The notes: generated from the sequence alone by a model not told the origin. Counted from the stretch's first letter, positions 16,602 to 26,121 are shown. The stretch: DNA of 64,000 bases from RGIG4576 sp964606575 (GCA_964606575.1 CAZSHA010000004.1:4295-68294), one strand, 5' to 3'. Translations and numbers: made by a program.

Positions 16602-17867
16602 TTAATGAGTTGACAGTTTGGTCAGGTAAAATTTCCGTAAGTCGCTCCATTTGTAATATGGAGCAGTTGAAGATTGTATTGGGAGCGATGCTTCCGCTTC
16701 GTTGAGAAGTACTTTTACTAGTATTTCATTATCGTCGTTGTTTCGGTAAAAGATTATTTGGATGTTGCTTGCCATAGGGAATATTTCGTGTGCTTGCCAC
16801 TCTTCGGCTAATTGATTGAGGTCGTTGACACGCTTGTTGCAATCGTTAAGCTCCATTAAGCAGGCTAGCGGCAACACGCATATTTCATGACCGAAACGCA
16901 GTGATGCTCCATTTTTACCGGTGGCTATTGCATTGTCGGCACTTGTTATGATATTGTTTAGCAAGTTTTGTTGAATAAATGGCAATTTTCCCTCTAATTG
17001 AACGGAATTTCCATAGCCAAGGTACCAAAACTTATTCCATTGTTTCCAATAGGCGAACAGTTCTTCGAAAGTGAATAAATCATAGAAGTTGAAATCAAAA
17101 TTATGGCTTTGCATGTTGCTGGCAATGTCAAACATGTTGTCCATAAACTTTCTAGAGTCAATGCTATCGCTCAAAAAATCTTGATTGTTGATTAGCTGGC
17201 TGATAAATCGCTTATATGGGATGCCCTTAGCCGTAATTTCCTTATATATGGCGCGAGCTTTGTCGTGCGTGCGATGTATCTCGTCATCGTAGTAGTTCAT
17301 ATAGTACATGTCGGCTTGGCTGGCATCATGATTAATACGTAGGCTAGGGTTTAATGCTTTCAATTCTTGACATTCGTTTTCCATAGAAAGGATGCAACGG
17401 ATAACAACCGTAGAGCGTGCGTTAATTTCCGCGCTATCAGAAAATACCTCAGGAAAATTGCGGAACATGCGGCGGGCTATGTTGCGATGTTGAATAGCAC
17501 CAAGTTCGGTAAGTTCACCAAGACGATTGTTTGAGGCTTCTTTTAAGATTCTTAGTTTTGATAGGGTTTCCTTTCCTTTTGCTGTCAGATAACCATATTT
17601 ATCAGCTTTCTCCAACGTTTCCACTGGTTGGCTGTATTGTTTCGCAGCAATGAGCCAACGACTACCGTGCCTGCCATAATGCTCAATGTGGAAAGGCGCA
17701 TAACCATCGGGTGATGGTGTGTATTTTACATTTTGTATATCGGGATAAGCAAGATAATTGCCACCGCTAAGATAAATGTTGCCTTTAATCTCATCTTTGA
17801 TGCTTTGTGAAAATAGCAGGTGAGATGCAAAGATGATTGTTAAAAGTGTGAAATATAAACGTTTCAT
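16602..17867 (-). CDS. Histidine-type phosphatase, MINPP-like
   Basis: A 421-aa exported protein (signal peptide MKRLYFTLLTIIFASHLLFSQ) of the histidine acid phosphatase superfamily. The phosphate-binding RHGSR is at residues 66-70 with the nucleophile His67. The second active-site motif RFGHE has His327-Glu328 in the place of the HD or HAE of relatives. Size and layout match the multiple inositol polyphosphate phosphatase group known in gut Bacteroides, which dephosphorylates phytate in the periplasm or in vesicles. Activity on phytate is inferred from family only. A -7 box (17892-17899) lies 25 nt upstream, so it is a single-gene unit. Confidence 0.82.
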   Translation of the reverse strand: MKRLYFTLLTIIFASHLLFSQSIKDEIKGNIYLSGGNYLAYPDIQNVKYTPSPDGYAPFHIEHYGRHGSRWLIAAKQYSQPVETLEKADKYGYLTAKGKETLSKLRILKEASNNRLGELTELGAIQHRNIARRMFRNFPEVFSDSAEINARSTVVIRCILSMENECQELKALNPSLRINHDASQADMYYMNYYDDEIHRTHDKARAIYKEITAKGIPYKRFISQLINNQDFLSDSIDSRKFMDNMFDIASNMQSHNFDFNFYDLFTFEELFAYWKQWNKFWYLGYGNSVQLEGKLPFIQQNLLNNIITSADNAIATGKNGASLRFGHEICVLPLACLMELNDCNKRVNDLNQLAEEWQAHEIFPMASNIQIIFYRNNDDNEILVKVLLNEAEASLPIQSSTAPYYKWSDLRKFYLTKLSTH

Positions 17868-17891
17868 ATACGTGCTTTAATTTGTGTGCGA

Positions 17892-17899
17892 CAAAGTTA
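17892..17899 (-). promoter_or_regulatory. -7 promoter box for the phosphatase gene
   Basis: The minus strand reads TAACTTTG, 25 nt before the start codon. No clear -33 element. Confidence 0.5.
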
Positions 17900-17917
17900 G
17901 CTTAAAAAATCAGAAAT

Positions 17918-17945
17918 AAAAAAACGCCCATGTGAGGCGTTTTTT
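17918..17945 (-). terminator. Terminator after maeB
   Basis: AAAAAACGCC (17919-17928) pairs perfectly with GGCGTTTTTT (17936-17945). On the minus strand the T run follows the stem. Confidence 0.85.
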
Positions 17946-17968
17946 AATATATATTCAAGGATTTGTAG

Positions 17969-20254
17969 TTAACAATGCCTCATTTTTTCCAAAACGGCTG
18001 CATCTATCACAGCAATAGTAGTAAGGTTCACGATGTCACGAACCGAAGCATTTATACCTATAAAGTGAATAGGCTTGTTAAGACCCATCTGTATAGGACC
18101 AATAAGTTCGGCAACACCCATTTCAAGCATCATGCGGTAAATAGTGTTTGCCGCACTTAGGTTAGGGAATACAAGAGTGTTCACATCCTTACCGAATAGC
18201 TTGTTGAATGGATAGGTCTTGTCACGCAAATCTTTGTTAAGGGCGTAGTGTACTTGCATTTCTCCATCAACGTTGATTTCTGGATAATTGTTGTGAAGAA
18301 TCTCCACAGCCTCATGAACCTCTTTAGGTCCATGCTCCTTGTTTGAACCGAAGTTGCTGTAAGACACCATTGCGATAACTGGATTATGTGCGAAATATTG
18401 AACAGAACTATCGGCAAGTCTTGCTATATCAACCAATGTTTCGGCATCATTGTCATGGTTTACCGATGTGTCGGAAAGGAAATAAGTGCCTAGCTTGGTG
18501 TTCATGATGTGCATAGTTGCAAAATGATTGTAGCATGGGCGAATACCTATCACATCTTTTGCTATTTGTACAGTGTCGTGATTACCGCCAGAATAAGTGC
18601 CTGTGATGAAAGCATCGGCATCACCATTTTCAACCATCATCATACCGAAATAGTTGCGGTCAAACATTTTTTCCAATGCTTCTTGATAGGTCAAGCCTTC
18701 ACGCTGACGCTTCTCTGCCAATTTGTGAGCATATTTGCTTCTTCTTTCGGCTTCACGGTCGTGGCGTAGGTTAATAATTGGAATATTTGTGATATCCAAA
18801 TCAAGTTTCTTAGCACGCTTGCTTATCATTTCCTCGTTTCCAAGAAGGATAGGGTAGCATATCTTCTCGTTGTAAGCCTGAACAGCAGCTTGAAGCATAT
18901 TGTCTGTATTGGCTTCGGCAAATACGACACGCTTTGGATTGCGTTTAGCTTCTTCAGTGAAACGACGCATCAACTTGTTGTCATATCCCATTAGACGTTT
19001 TAACTTTTCTTCGTATGCATCCCAATCGGTAATAGGACGTTTTGCTACACCTGATTCCATTGCCGCACGTGCCACAGCCGGTGAAACCCATGTGATAAGT
19101 CTAGGGTCTAACGCCTTTGGCAATATGTAGTTACGACCAAATTTCAAATCGGTCATATTGTATGCTTTGTTCACAACAGAAGGAACATGCTCCTTGGCAA
19201 GCGCTGCGATAGCCTTGACTGCTGCAAGTTTCATTTCCTCATTGATTGTTGTAGCTCCGCAATCTAATGCACCACGGAAAATGTAAGGGAATCCAATTAC
19301 ATTATTGATTTGATTAGGATAATCAGAACGACCTGTTGCAAAAATCAAGTCTTTTCTTGATTCAACCGCCTTGTCGTATTCAATTTCAGGGTCAGGATTT
19401 GCTAGAGCGAATACGATAGGATTTTTTGCCATAGATTGCAACATTTCTTGAGTCACAACATCCTTAACTGATAGTCCGAGGAATACGTCGGCATCTTTCA
19501 TTGCTTCTTCAAGCGTGGTAATATCCCTATCGGTTGCAAATTCAGCCTTTTGTGGATTCAGGTCTTTACGTGATTTTGTGATAACACCCTTGCTGTCGCA
19601 CATGACTATATTTTCTTTCTTTACGCCAAGTGCCATGTATAGTTTAGTACATGAAACGGCAGCTGCGCCTGCACCATTAACGACAAGTTTCACTTCTTCA
19701 ATCTTTTTACCTTGAATCTCAAGGGCGTTAAGAAGTCCAGCACCTGAAATTATGGCTGTACCGTGCTGGTCGTCGTGCATTACAGGGATATCGCATTCTT
19801 CTTTTAAACGTCGCTCAATCTCGAAACACTCGGGAGCTTTAATGTCTTCTAGGTTTATTCCGCCGAATGTGGGAGAAATTGCTTTTACTGCTTGTATGAA
19901 TTTTTCGGGGTCGTTTTCGTTTACTTCAATATCGAAGCAGTCAAGACCTCCGAATATCTTAAACAACAGAGCTTTCCCTTCCATAACGGGCTTTCCAGCC
20001 AAAGCACCTATATTGCCTAATCCAAGTACAGCAGTGCCATTGGAAATAACTGCTACTAGATTGCCTTTGCTAGTGTATTCGTAGGCATCATGCGGATTCT
20101 CTTTGATTTCCAAGCAAGGATAAGCCACACCTGGCGAGTAAGCTAGCGATAAGTCACTTTGTGATGAGTAAGGCTTGGTGGGAACTGTTTCTATTTTTCC
20201 CGGCTTCCCGATTTTATGATAATCGAGAGCCATTTCTTTTGTGATTTTTGTCAT
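17969..20254 (-). CDS. maeB: NADP-dependent malic enzyme with phosphotransacetylase-like domain
   Basis: A 761-aa MaeB-type malic enzyme from the ATG at 20254. The open frame runs to 20347, but the extra 31 residues are not family-like and the promoter sits there. It oxidatively decarboxylates malate to pyruvate with NADP. The N-terminal catalytic part (about 1-430) has the SLAYSPGVAYPC segment with the catalytic Tyr, MEGKALLFK with the catalytic Lys, and metal ligands in CFEIERRL and MHDDQHGTA. The C-terminal 330 residues are a phosphotransacetylase fold, usually regulatory by acetyl-CoA rather than catalytic in this family. Confidence 0.96.
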   Translation of the reverse strand: MTKITKEMALDYHKIGKPGKIETVPTKPYSSQSDLSLAYSPGVAYPCLEIKENPHDAYEYTSKGNLVAVISNGTAVLGLGNIGALAGKPVMEGKALLFKIFGGLDCFDIEVNENDPEKFIQAVKAISPTFGGINLEDIKAPECFEIERRLKEECDIPVMHDDQHGTAIISGAGLLNALEIQGKKIEEVKLVVNGAGAAAVSCTKLYMALGVKKENIVMCDSKGVITKSRKDLNPQKAEFATDRDITTLEEAMKDADVFLGLSVKDVVTQEMLQSMAKNPIVFALANPDPEIEYDKAVESRKDLIFATGRSDYPNQINNVIGFPYIFRGALDCGATTINEEMKLAAVKAIAALAKEHVPSVVNKAYNMTDLKFGRNYILPKALDPRLITWVSPAVARAAMESGVAKRPITDWDAYEEKLKRLMGYDNKLMRRFTEEAKRNPKRVVFAEANTDNMLQAAVQAYNEKICYPILLGNEEMISKRAKKLDLDITNIPIINLRHDREAERRSKYAHKLAEKRQREGLTYQEALEKMFDRNYFGMMMVENGDADAFITGTYSGGNHDTVQIAKDVIGIRPCYNHFATMHIMNTKLGTYFLSDTSVNHDNDAETLVDIARLADSSVQYFAHNPVIAMVSYSNFGSNKEHGPKEVHEAVEILHNNYPEINVDGEMQVHYALNKDLRDKTYPFNKLFGKDVNTLVFPNLSAANTIYRMMLEMGVAELIGPIQMGLNKPIHFIGINASVRDIVNLTTIAVIDAAVLEKMRHC

Positions 20255-20346
20255 AACAAATAAGTTATTGCGTAGATTGTGATTCAAAAATAAAATAAGC
20301 GTAACCAGCTTATTTAGAAAACAAGCGTGATTAACGTAGAGTTTCA

Positions 20347-20354
20347 CAAAGTTA
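20347..20354 (-). promoter_or_regulatory. -7 promoter box for maeB
   Basis: The minus strand reads TAACTTTG, about 93 nt before the chosen ATG. A transcript starting below it could not include the longer open frame's start at 20347, which supports 20254. Confidence 0.5.
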
Positions 20355-20476
20355 ATGATTTATTATTAATAAGTGTGCAAGAATTTATTAAAATTGTAAA
20401 ATGTGGCAAAATGAAAGCCTTTTGTTGTGTTTTGAAATGTTGAATGATGTTGTGTGTGGCACGAGTGACCGATTTA

Positions 20477-20508
20477 TTTGTGATATTTGACAAACGTTTG
20501 TATCTTTG
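20477..20508 (+). promoter_or_regulatory. Promoter for the small membrane protein (and perhaps dxs operon)
   Basis: TTTG (20477-20480), 20 nt, TATCTTTG (20501-20508): a near-consensus Bacteroidetes promoter. Transcription should start near 20514. Confidence 0.65.
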
Positions 20509-20519
20509 TATCTGCAAGA

Positions 20520-20717
20520 ATGATTAAAAACGACAAAAAGATGTGTGCATCAAATATAATACGTTTCGGGTTTATAATAGCTTTATGGCTCGTGTTGTGC
20601 TATCTGCTGTTGACAAGATCGGCAAAGATTGATTTCATGGTGATATTCGCAATCGTGTCATCGGGTATTGTAGTTTTTGTACCATTATATAAGAAATATA
20701 TAAGAGGGAAAAAGTGA
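20520..20717 (+). CDS. Small two-helix membrane protein, unknown function
   Basis: A 65-aa frame from the ATG at 20520, or 58 aa from the ATG at 20541. The promoter at 20477-20508 predicts a transcript beginning near 20514, so the second ATG leaves a more normal leader of about 27 nt. Two hydrophobic stretches (IIRFGFIIALWLVLCYLLL and FMVIFAIVSSGIVVFVPLY) are joined by a short charged turn. The protein ends in a Lys/Arg-rich tail, so both ends should face the cytoplasm. No family is recognised. It lies 67 nt upstream of dxs on the same strand and may be the first gene of that transcript. Confidence 0.65.
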   Translation: MIKNDKKMCASNIIRFGFIIALWLVLCYLLLTRSAKIDFMVIFAIVSSGIVVFVPLYKKYIRGKK

Positions 20718-20784
20718 ATTTGCAAGGCAGTAACATCGTTGCAAATTACATTTTCCTTATATTAAACAATGAAATTAAGGATAG

Positions 20785-22713
20785 ATGGCGGAAATAATTA
20801 CAAATATGACGGGTGATTATCCATTGCTGTCGCAAATAAATAGTCCAATTGACCTAAGGAAACTTCAGGTTGCAGATTTGCCAAAGGTCTGTGAAGAATT
20901 GCGGGAATTTCTGATAATGTCGTTGTCGGAGAATCCTGGTCATTTCGCATCCAGTATGGGTACGGTGGAAATGACGGTAGCGCTTCATTATGTGCTGAAC
21001 ACACCTTACGATAGGATTGTGTGGGATGTGGGGCATCAAGCATATAGCCATAAAGTGTTGACAGGACGACGTGACACATTCTGTACTAGCCGAAAATTCA
21101 ATGGCTTGAGCGGATTCCCGAACCCAGAGGAGAGCGAATATGATTCTTTTGTGGCCGGACATGCTTCAAACTCAATATCGGCTGGACTTGGAATGGCAAT
21201 CGCTTCACGGGTTAATAAGGATGATGTAAGGCGGAATGTTGTGGCGGTAATTGGCGATGCTTCTATAGGAGGAGGTTTGGCTTTTGAAGGGCTAAACAAC
21301 GCTTCGACTAATAAGAATAACCTGCTTATAATCTTGAATGATAATGATATGGCTATTGACCAAAGCGTGGGTGCTTTAGGTGACTACATGGCACATATCA
21401 ACACATCGGCTAGTTACAACAAGATAAGGTATAAAGTCTATAAGTTGTTGAGAAAAATGCATCTTATAGACGAAAAGCACAAAGATATAATATTGAGGTT
21501 CAACAATAGTATCAAATCGTTGATAACTAATCAGCAGAATATCTTTGAGGGTTTGAATATTAGGTATTTTGGCCCGTTTGATGGTCATGATGTTGAACGT
21601 ATAGTGCGTGTGTTGAACGACATAAAGGATATGGACGGACCACGTATATTGCATTTGCGTACACGCAAAGGGAAAGGCTATGCGCCAGCAGAGGAAGACC
21701 CTACGGTTTGGCATGCTCCTGGAAAGTTTGATCCTGAAACGGGTGTGAGAAAAATGAGTGTGGGCGGAAATAAATTGCTTAAATATCAAGATGTATTCGG
21801 CTATACGCTTGTAGAGCTTGCAGAGAAGAACGATAAGATAGTGGGTGTGACAGCTGCGATGCCGTCGGGAACATCTATGTGTATAATGCAAGAGCATTTT
21901 CCTGAAAGGACATTTGATGTGGGAATTGCCGAGGGACATGCAGTAACATTTTCAGCTGGAATGGCAAAGGACGGATTGAAGCCGTTCTGTGCTATATATT
22001 CGGTGTTTTTGCAGCGTGCTTATGATGCTATAATAAATGATGTGGCTATATTGAAACTTCCAGTCGTGTTTTGTATAGATAGGGCAGGATTAGTTGGAGA
22101 AGATGGCGTGACACACCAAGGCGCATTCGACTTAGCTTATATGAGGTGTGTACCGAATATGACAGTTGCGGCTCCAATGAATGAGCATTGGCTACGCAAT
22201 TTGATGTTTACTGCACAATCAAGAGATTGCGGTCCTTTTGCAATACGTTATCCGAGAGGAAATGGTGCATTGGAGGACTGGAATAACGAGATGAAACCTG
22301 TAGAAATAGGTAAGGGTCGTAAACTATGTGATGGAGAAGATGTTGCAATATTAAGTATCGGACATATAGGCAATAACATCACAAGATTGGTAGATGAACT
22401 TAAAGCCGATAATATAAATGCCGCTCATTATGATATGATTTTCCTAAAACCTCTTGATGAAGACATTCTAGAGGAGGTGGGCAAGAAATATAAACTTGTA
22501 ATAACTGTAGAGGATGGCACTATAGTAGGCGGTTTGGGAACGGCTGTACAAGAGTGGCTCAACAACCATGATTATAACGTGAAAGTGTGTAAAGTGGGTA
22601 TTCCTGATGAATTTATACCACATGGTACAGTACCTGAATTGTATAAGTTGTGTAAAATGGATAACGATTCTATTAAGTCACTGATATTGTCGACTTTTAA
22701 AAATATAGGCTGA
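20785..22713 (+). CDS. dxs: 1-deoxy-D-xylulose-5-phosphate synthase
   Basis: First enzyme of the MEP isoprenoid pathway: it condenses pyruvate and glyceraldehyde 3-phosphate using thiamine diphosphate. The 642-aa length is typical. Visible parts are the N-terminal HFASSMGTVEMTVALHYVL, the ThDP/Mg region VIGDASIGGGLAFEGLNN, the second-domain motif DRAGLVGEDGVTHQGAFD and the C-terminal VEDGTIVGGLG. The ThDP motif reads GDA where enterobacterial enzymes have GDG. It is followed after 3 nt by trkA, so isoprenoid synthesis and K+ uptake share a transcript. Confidence 0.96.
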   Translation: MAEIITNMTGDYPLLSQINSPIDLRKLQVADLPKVCEELREFLIMSLSENPGHFASSMGTVEMTVALHYVLNTPYDRIVWDVGHQAYSHKVLTGRRDTFCTSRKFNGLSGFPNPEESEYDSFVAGHASNSISAGLGMAIASRVNKDDVRRNVVAVIGDASIGGGLAFEGLNNASTNKNNLLIILNDNDMAIDQSVGALGDYMAHINTSASYNKIRYKVYKLLRKMHLIDEKHKDIILRFNNSIKSLITNQQNIFEGLNIRYFGPFDGHDVERIVRVLNDIKDMDGPRILHLRTRKGKGYAPAEEDPTVWHAPGKFDPETGVRKMSVGGNKLLKYQDVFGYTLVELAEKNDKIVGVTAAMPSGTSMCIMQEHFPERTFDVGIAEGHAVTFSAGMAKDGLKPFCAIYSVFLQRAYDAIINDVAILKLPVVFCIDRAGLVGEDGVTHQGAFDLAYMRCVPNMTVAAPMNEHWLRNLMFTAQSRDCGPFAIRYPRGNGALEDWNNEMKPVEIGKGRKLCDGEDVAILSIGHIGNNITRLVDELKADNINAAHYDMIFLKPLDEDILEEVGKKYKLVITVEDGTIVGGLGTAVQEWLNNHDYNVKVCKVGIPDEFIPHGTVPELYKLCKMDNDSIKSLILSTFKNIG

Positions 22714-22716
22714 TAT

Positions 22717-24048
22717 ATGAAGATTGTAATTGCAGGTGCAGGCGAAGTTGGAACGCATTTGGCAAAATTGCTTTCAAATGAGAATCAAGATATAACAGTA
22801 ATTGATAGTGATGAGAGCAAACTTGCTAAACTAGAGGCGTATAATATGCTCACATTCGTAGGGAATCCAGTTTCGTTTAAAGTGCTGAAAGAGGCTGGAG
22901 CATCGGGATGTGACTTGTTTATTGCAGTCACACCTTTTGAAACCGACAATGTGCTAGCCTGTGAAATCGCAAAGTCGATGAATGCGAAGAAAGCTGTTGC
23001 ACGAATAGACAATTATGACTTCTTGCGTGATGAAAACCGCAAATTCTTCAATGATAGGGGAATTGATGATTTGATATATCCAGAATTTTTGGCTGCACAA
23101 GAGATGGTGGTTGCATTGAAACGTGCATGGGTGAGAAATTGGTTTGAATTGTGTAATGGCGAGTTGGTGATTGTAGGGGTAAAAGTCAGGGACAATGCCA
23201 AAATCGTAGGTATGCCATTGAGGGATTTGTTCAATTTGTCAAACTATGCCCATATATCGGCAATAAAACGTAATCATGAAACTATCATACCTAGGGGTGA
23301 TGATTTCATAAGGGCAAATGATATTATCTATATTGCTACGACAAATGGCGATATGCAGAATATACGTGATCTGTGTGGTAAGGCTGATGTCAACATTAAG
23401 AAAGTGTTGATTATGGGCGGTAGCCGTATTGCTGTGCAATTGGCAACTATGGTACAAGACAAATATGATATAACAATCATAGATAGTGACTTGGAACGTT
23501 GCGAGTATCTAGCCGACAGATTGCCCGATTGCGATATTATACATGGTGATGGCAGAAATTTTGAGATTCTGGAAGAAGAAGGTATAGAGGAAATGGATGC
23601 TTTCATAGCTTTGACCGAAAGTTCCGAAACCAATATACTTGGATGTTTGGCGGCAAAGGAATATGGAGTAAAGAAAACAATTGCTGAGGTTGAAAATATA
23701 CAATTTATTTCTGAGGCTGAAGCGTTGAATATAGGTACTACAATTAATAAAAAACTTTTAGCATCCAGCCGTATCTTTCAAATTCTGTTAGACAGCGATT
23801 CAAGCAATGCGAAATGTTTGGCTCTAGCTGATGCCGAAGTTGCTGAACTTGTTGCAAAGGAAGGCTCAAAAATAACTCGGGCAAAGATAAAGGACTTAAA
23901 TCTGTCGAGAGATTTGACGATTGCAGGAATGTTGCGTGGTGGTAAAGGCTGTTTGGTTCAAGGAGATACGCAAATTCAAGAAGGTGACCATGTGGTCGTG
24001 TTCTGTCTGTCGGGTGCGATACATAAAGTTGAAAAGCTGTTTAATTGA
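22717..24048 (+). CDS. trkA: Trk potassium uptake regulatory subunit TrkA
   Basis: A 443-aa cytoplasmic ring-forming subunit that gates the TrkH channel according to bound NAD(H) or ATP/ADP. Two tandem RCK modules are present. Each has a Rossmann domain (GAGEVG at residues 6-11 with ITVIDSDE; and IMGGSRIAVQL around 230 with ITIIDSD) and each is followed by a TrkA_C domain. The stop codon TGA overlaps the ATG of trkH, indicating translational coupling. Confidence 0.95.
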   Translation: MKIVIAGAGEVGTHLAKLLSNENQDITVIDSDESKLAKLEAYNMLTFVGNPVSFKVLKEAGASGCDLFIAVTPFETDNVLACEIAKSMNAKKAVARIDNYDFLRDENRKFFNDRGIDDLIYPEFLAAQEMVVALKRAWVRNWFELCNGELVIVGVKVRDNAKIVGMPLRDLFNLSNYAHISAIKRNHETIIPRGDDFIRANDIIYIATTNGDMQNIRDLCGKADVNIKKVLIMGGSRIAVQLATMVQDKYDITIIDSDLERCEYLADRLPDCDIIHGDGRNFEILEEEGIEEMDAFIALTESSETNILGCLAAKEYGVKKTIAEVENIQFISEAEALNIGTTINKKLLASSRIFQILLDSDSSNAKCLALADAEVAELVAKEGSKITRAKIKDLNLSRDLTIAGMLRGGKGCLVQGDTQIQEGDHVVVFCLSGAIHKVEKLFN

Positions 24049-25517
24049 TGTTTAAAGGTAAGTCAAATATAAACACACCTATGGTTTTTCGTGTAATAGG
24101 GTGGCTTCTGATGATAGAAGCGCTCTTTATGGCGGCACCGTTATGTGTGAGTTTATATTATGAAGAATATAAATGTGCAGAAGCCTTTTTCTATACAATG
24201 GTGGTGACATTATGTTTAGGTATTGGCATGACAAGATTTATACGCCCGAAAAGAATGGAAATGCATAGGAAAGAAGGGTTTTTGCTCACGACTCTTGTTT
24301 GGGTGGTTTTCTCAATTTTCGGAATGTTGCCATTTTTGTTTTCAAGCACATTGACAAATGTAACAGATGCTTTCTATGAAACAATGGCAGGCTTTACTAC
24401 AACTGGTTCTTCGATGTTTGTTGATGTAGAGATTCTTCCGAAAGGGATATTGTTATGGCGTTCGTTGATGCAATGGATTGGCGGTATGGGTATTATCTTG
24501 TTCACCCTAGCGGTGATGCCTATGCTGAATAAGTCGGGGGGGGTACAGTTGTTCAATGCCGAGGTAACTGGTATAACCCATGATAAATTACGTCCGCGTG
24601 TGAGTCAGACAGCAATAGGATTATGGTCGATATATATAGGATTTACGATAGCGATGTGCGTACTGCTATATATAGGTCCCATGGATTTGTTTGACTCTGT
24701 GTGTCACACATTGTCATGTGTATCTACAGGCGGTTTCTCGACAAAAAACGCAAGCATAGGCTACTGGGATTCTCGTTATGTTGATGCTGTGGTGCTGGTG
24801 TTCATGTTTTTAGGGGGTGTCAGTTTTACGCTGTTGTACAACGTTTTTCATGGAAAGATGAAAGCTTTATTGGAAAATGAGGTGTTCAAATGGTATGTAA
24901 TATTGTGTATTATTGGTACTGCGATATGCTTTGCCGATTTATATTTCCGCGGAGAGAATACAAATATCGCCGATTGTGCAATTGATTCACTTTTTCAAAT
25001 AGTGGCAAGCGTGTCTACTACTGGATATAGCATTGCAAATTATTCATGGGGACAATTCTCTATAATGGTGTTGATAATTGTGATAATTAGTTGTGCATGT
25101 GCGGGGTCAACTTCTGGCGGTTTGAAAATAGACCGTATGGTGGTTATGCTGAAAACGGTAAGAAACGAGTTCAGTAAGGCATTGCATCCCAATTTAGTAA
25201 CATCCGTCAGAATGAACGGAAAGGTTGTGCCGTATGCTTATGTACAGCGTATAATAGCATTCTTGGTAATTTTTACGCTAGTGTTGATAATAAGTACAAC
25301 AGTAATAACAATGTTTGATATCGGGGTTTTTGATAGCTTTTTTATTTCCTTATCGGCATTGTGCAACGTAGGATATAGTTCGGAGATAACAGAAATAGGT
25401 ATTTGCGCTTCATTACCGAATGCTGTAAAATGGTTGTTGGCTTTTGATATGCTGATAGGTCGTCTTGAACTTTTTACAGTATTAATAATATTTACACGAG
25501 GATTTTGGGTTAAGTAG
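24048..25517 (+). CDS. trkH: Trk potassium channel subunit TrkH
   Basis: A 489-aa integral membrane protein. Four selectivity-filter loops are visible in order: AGFTTTGSSM, CVSTGGFST, SVSTTGYS and LCNVGYSSE, as in the four-fold pseudo-symmetric K+ transporters. The start ATG (24048) shares its A with the trkA stop; a TTG one codon earlier is less likely. A run of eight G (24536-24543) lies in the coding sequence around residue 163. Slippage there would truncate the protein, although the frame is intact in this sequence. It is followed by an FNT-family gene after one base. Confidence 0.95.
   Translation: MFKGKSNINTPMVFRVIGWLLMIEALFMAAPLCVSLYYEEYKCAEAFFYTMVVTLCLGIGMTRFIRPKRMEMHRKEGFLLTTLVWVVFSIFGMLPFLFSSTLTNVTDAFYETMAGFTTTGSSMFVDVEILPKGILLWRSLMQWIGGMGIILFTLAVMPMLNKSGGVQLFNAEVTGITHDKLRPRVSQTAIGLWSIYIGFTIAMCVLLYIGPMDLFDSVCHTLSCVSTGGFSTKNASIGYWDSRYVDAVVLVFMFLGGVSFTLLYNVFHGKMKALLENEVFKWYVILCIIGTAICFADLYFRGENTNIADCAIDSLFQIVASVSTTGYSIANYSWGQFSIMVLIIVIISCACAGSTSGGLKIDRMVVMLKTVRNEFSKALHPNLVTSVRMNGKVVPYAYVQRIIAFLVIFTLVLIISTTVITMFDIGVFDSFFISLSALCNVGYSSEITEIGICASLPNAVKWLLAFDMLIGRLELFTVLIIFTRGFWVK
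24536..24543 (+). repeat. G8 homopolymer inside trkH
   Basis: Eight consecutive G residues span the Ser-Gly-Gly-Val codons near residue 163. Such tracts can slip during replication and switch the frame. Confidence 0.9.
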
Positions 25518-25518
25518 A

Positions 25519-26121
25519 ATGAGAAACGAAATGTTGAAATCGCTGTCAAGTGCAGTGTTGTCGGGAATTTTAATAAGTGTAGGATGTATAATATATCTAT
25601 CGTCAGCTAATAATGTCGTAGGAGCATTTTTATTCTCTTTCGGATTGATAACGATAGTGTTGAGAGGATACTTGTTGTATACAGGTAAGATAGGGTATGC
25701 TTATGATGTCAATGTCTTGAAACTTATACCATTGATAATATTGGGAAATTTGATAGGAACATATATTCTTGCTGCTTTTGTTCCATATACTTCAGCTTTG
25801 GTGGGGGCTTCTGCAAAATTGATTGAGCCAAAGTTGCTGAAATCATTTAGTCAGGTTATGTTTGATGCTGTTGGTTGTGGTGCAATGATGTATCTTGCTG
25901 TTGACGGCTATAGGATAAAGAATAATCTATTGCTACTGATATTTCCAGTAATGATATTTATACTATGTGGTTTTGAACACTCTGTTGCCGATATGTTTTA
26001 TTTTGGGTGTGCAAAAGCTCTTTTCACTTGGAGTGGCGTCAAGTTTATATTCTTAGTGATTATTGGAAATGCGATAGGTGCATTATTTTTCTCGCTGTTG
26101 CATAAATTTATAAAGGATTAA
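25519..26121 (+). CDS. Compact formate/nitrite transporter (FNT) family channel
   Basis: A 200-aa inner-membrane protein with about six hydrophobic segments. The signature GFEHSVADMF near residue 153 holds the central pore His of FocA/NirC-type channels. NLIGTYILAAF and GNAIGALFF match the paired FNT repeats. It is clearly shorter than the usual 260-285 aa because both termini and some loops are reduced. It would carry a small monovalent anion such as formate, nitrite or hydrosulfide, but the substrate is not deducible. It begins one base after trkH and so is the last gene of dxs-trkA-trkH-FNT. Confidence 0.82.
   Translation: MRNEMLKSLSSAVLSGILISVGCIIYLSSANNVVGAFLFSFGLITIVLRGYLLYTGKIGYAYDVNVLKLIPLIILGNLIGTYILAAFVPYTSALVGASAKLIEPKLLKSFSQVMFDAVGCGAMMYLAVDGYRIKNNLLLLIFPVMIFILCGFEHSVADMFYFGCAKALFTWSGVKFIFLVIIGNAIGALFFSLLHKFIKD

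Noticed and set aside
21376..21939. 187-codon minus-strand frame inside dxs
   Set aside because: Its translation is rich in His, Cys and Arg with no recognisable fold, while the plus strand encodes an excellent Dxs.
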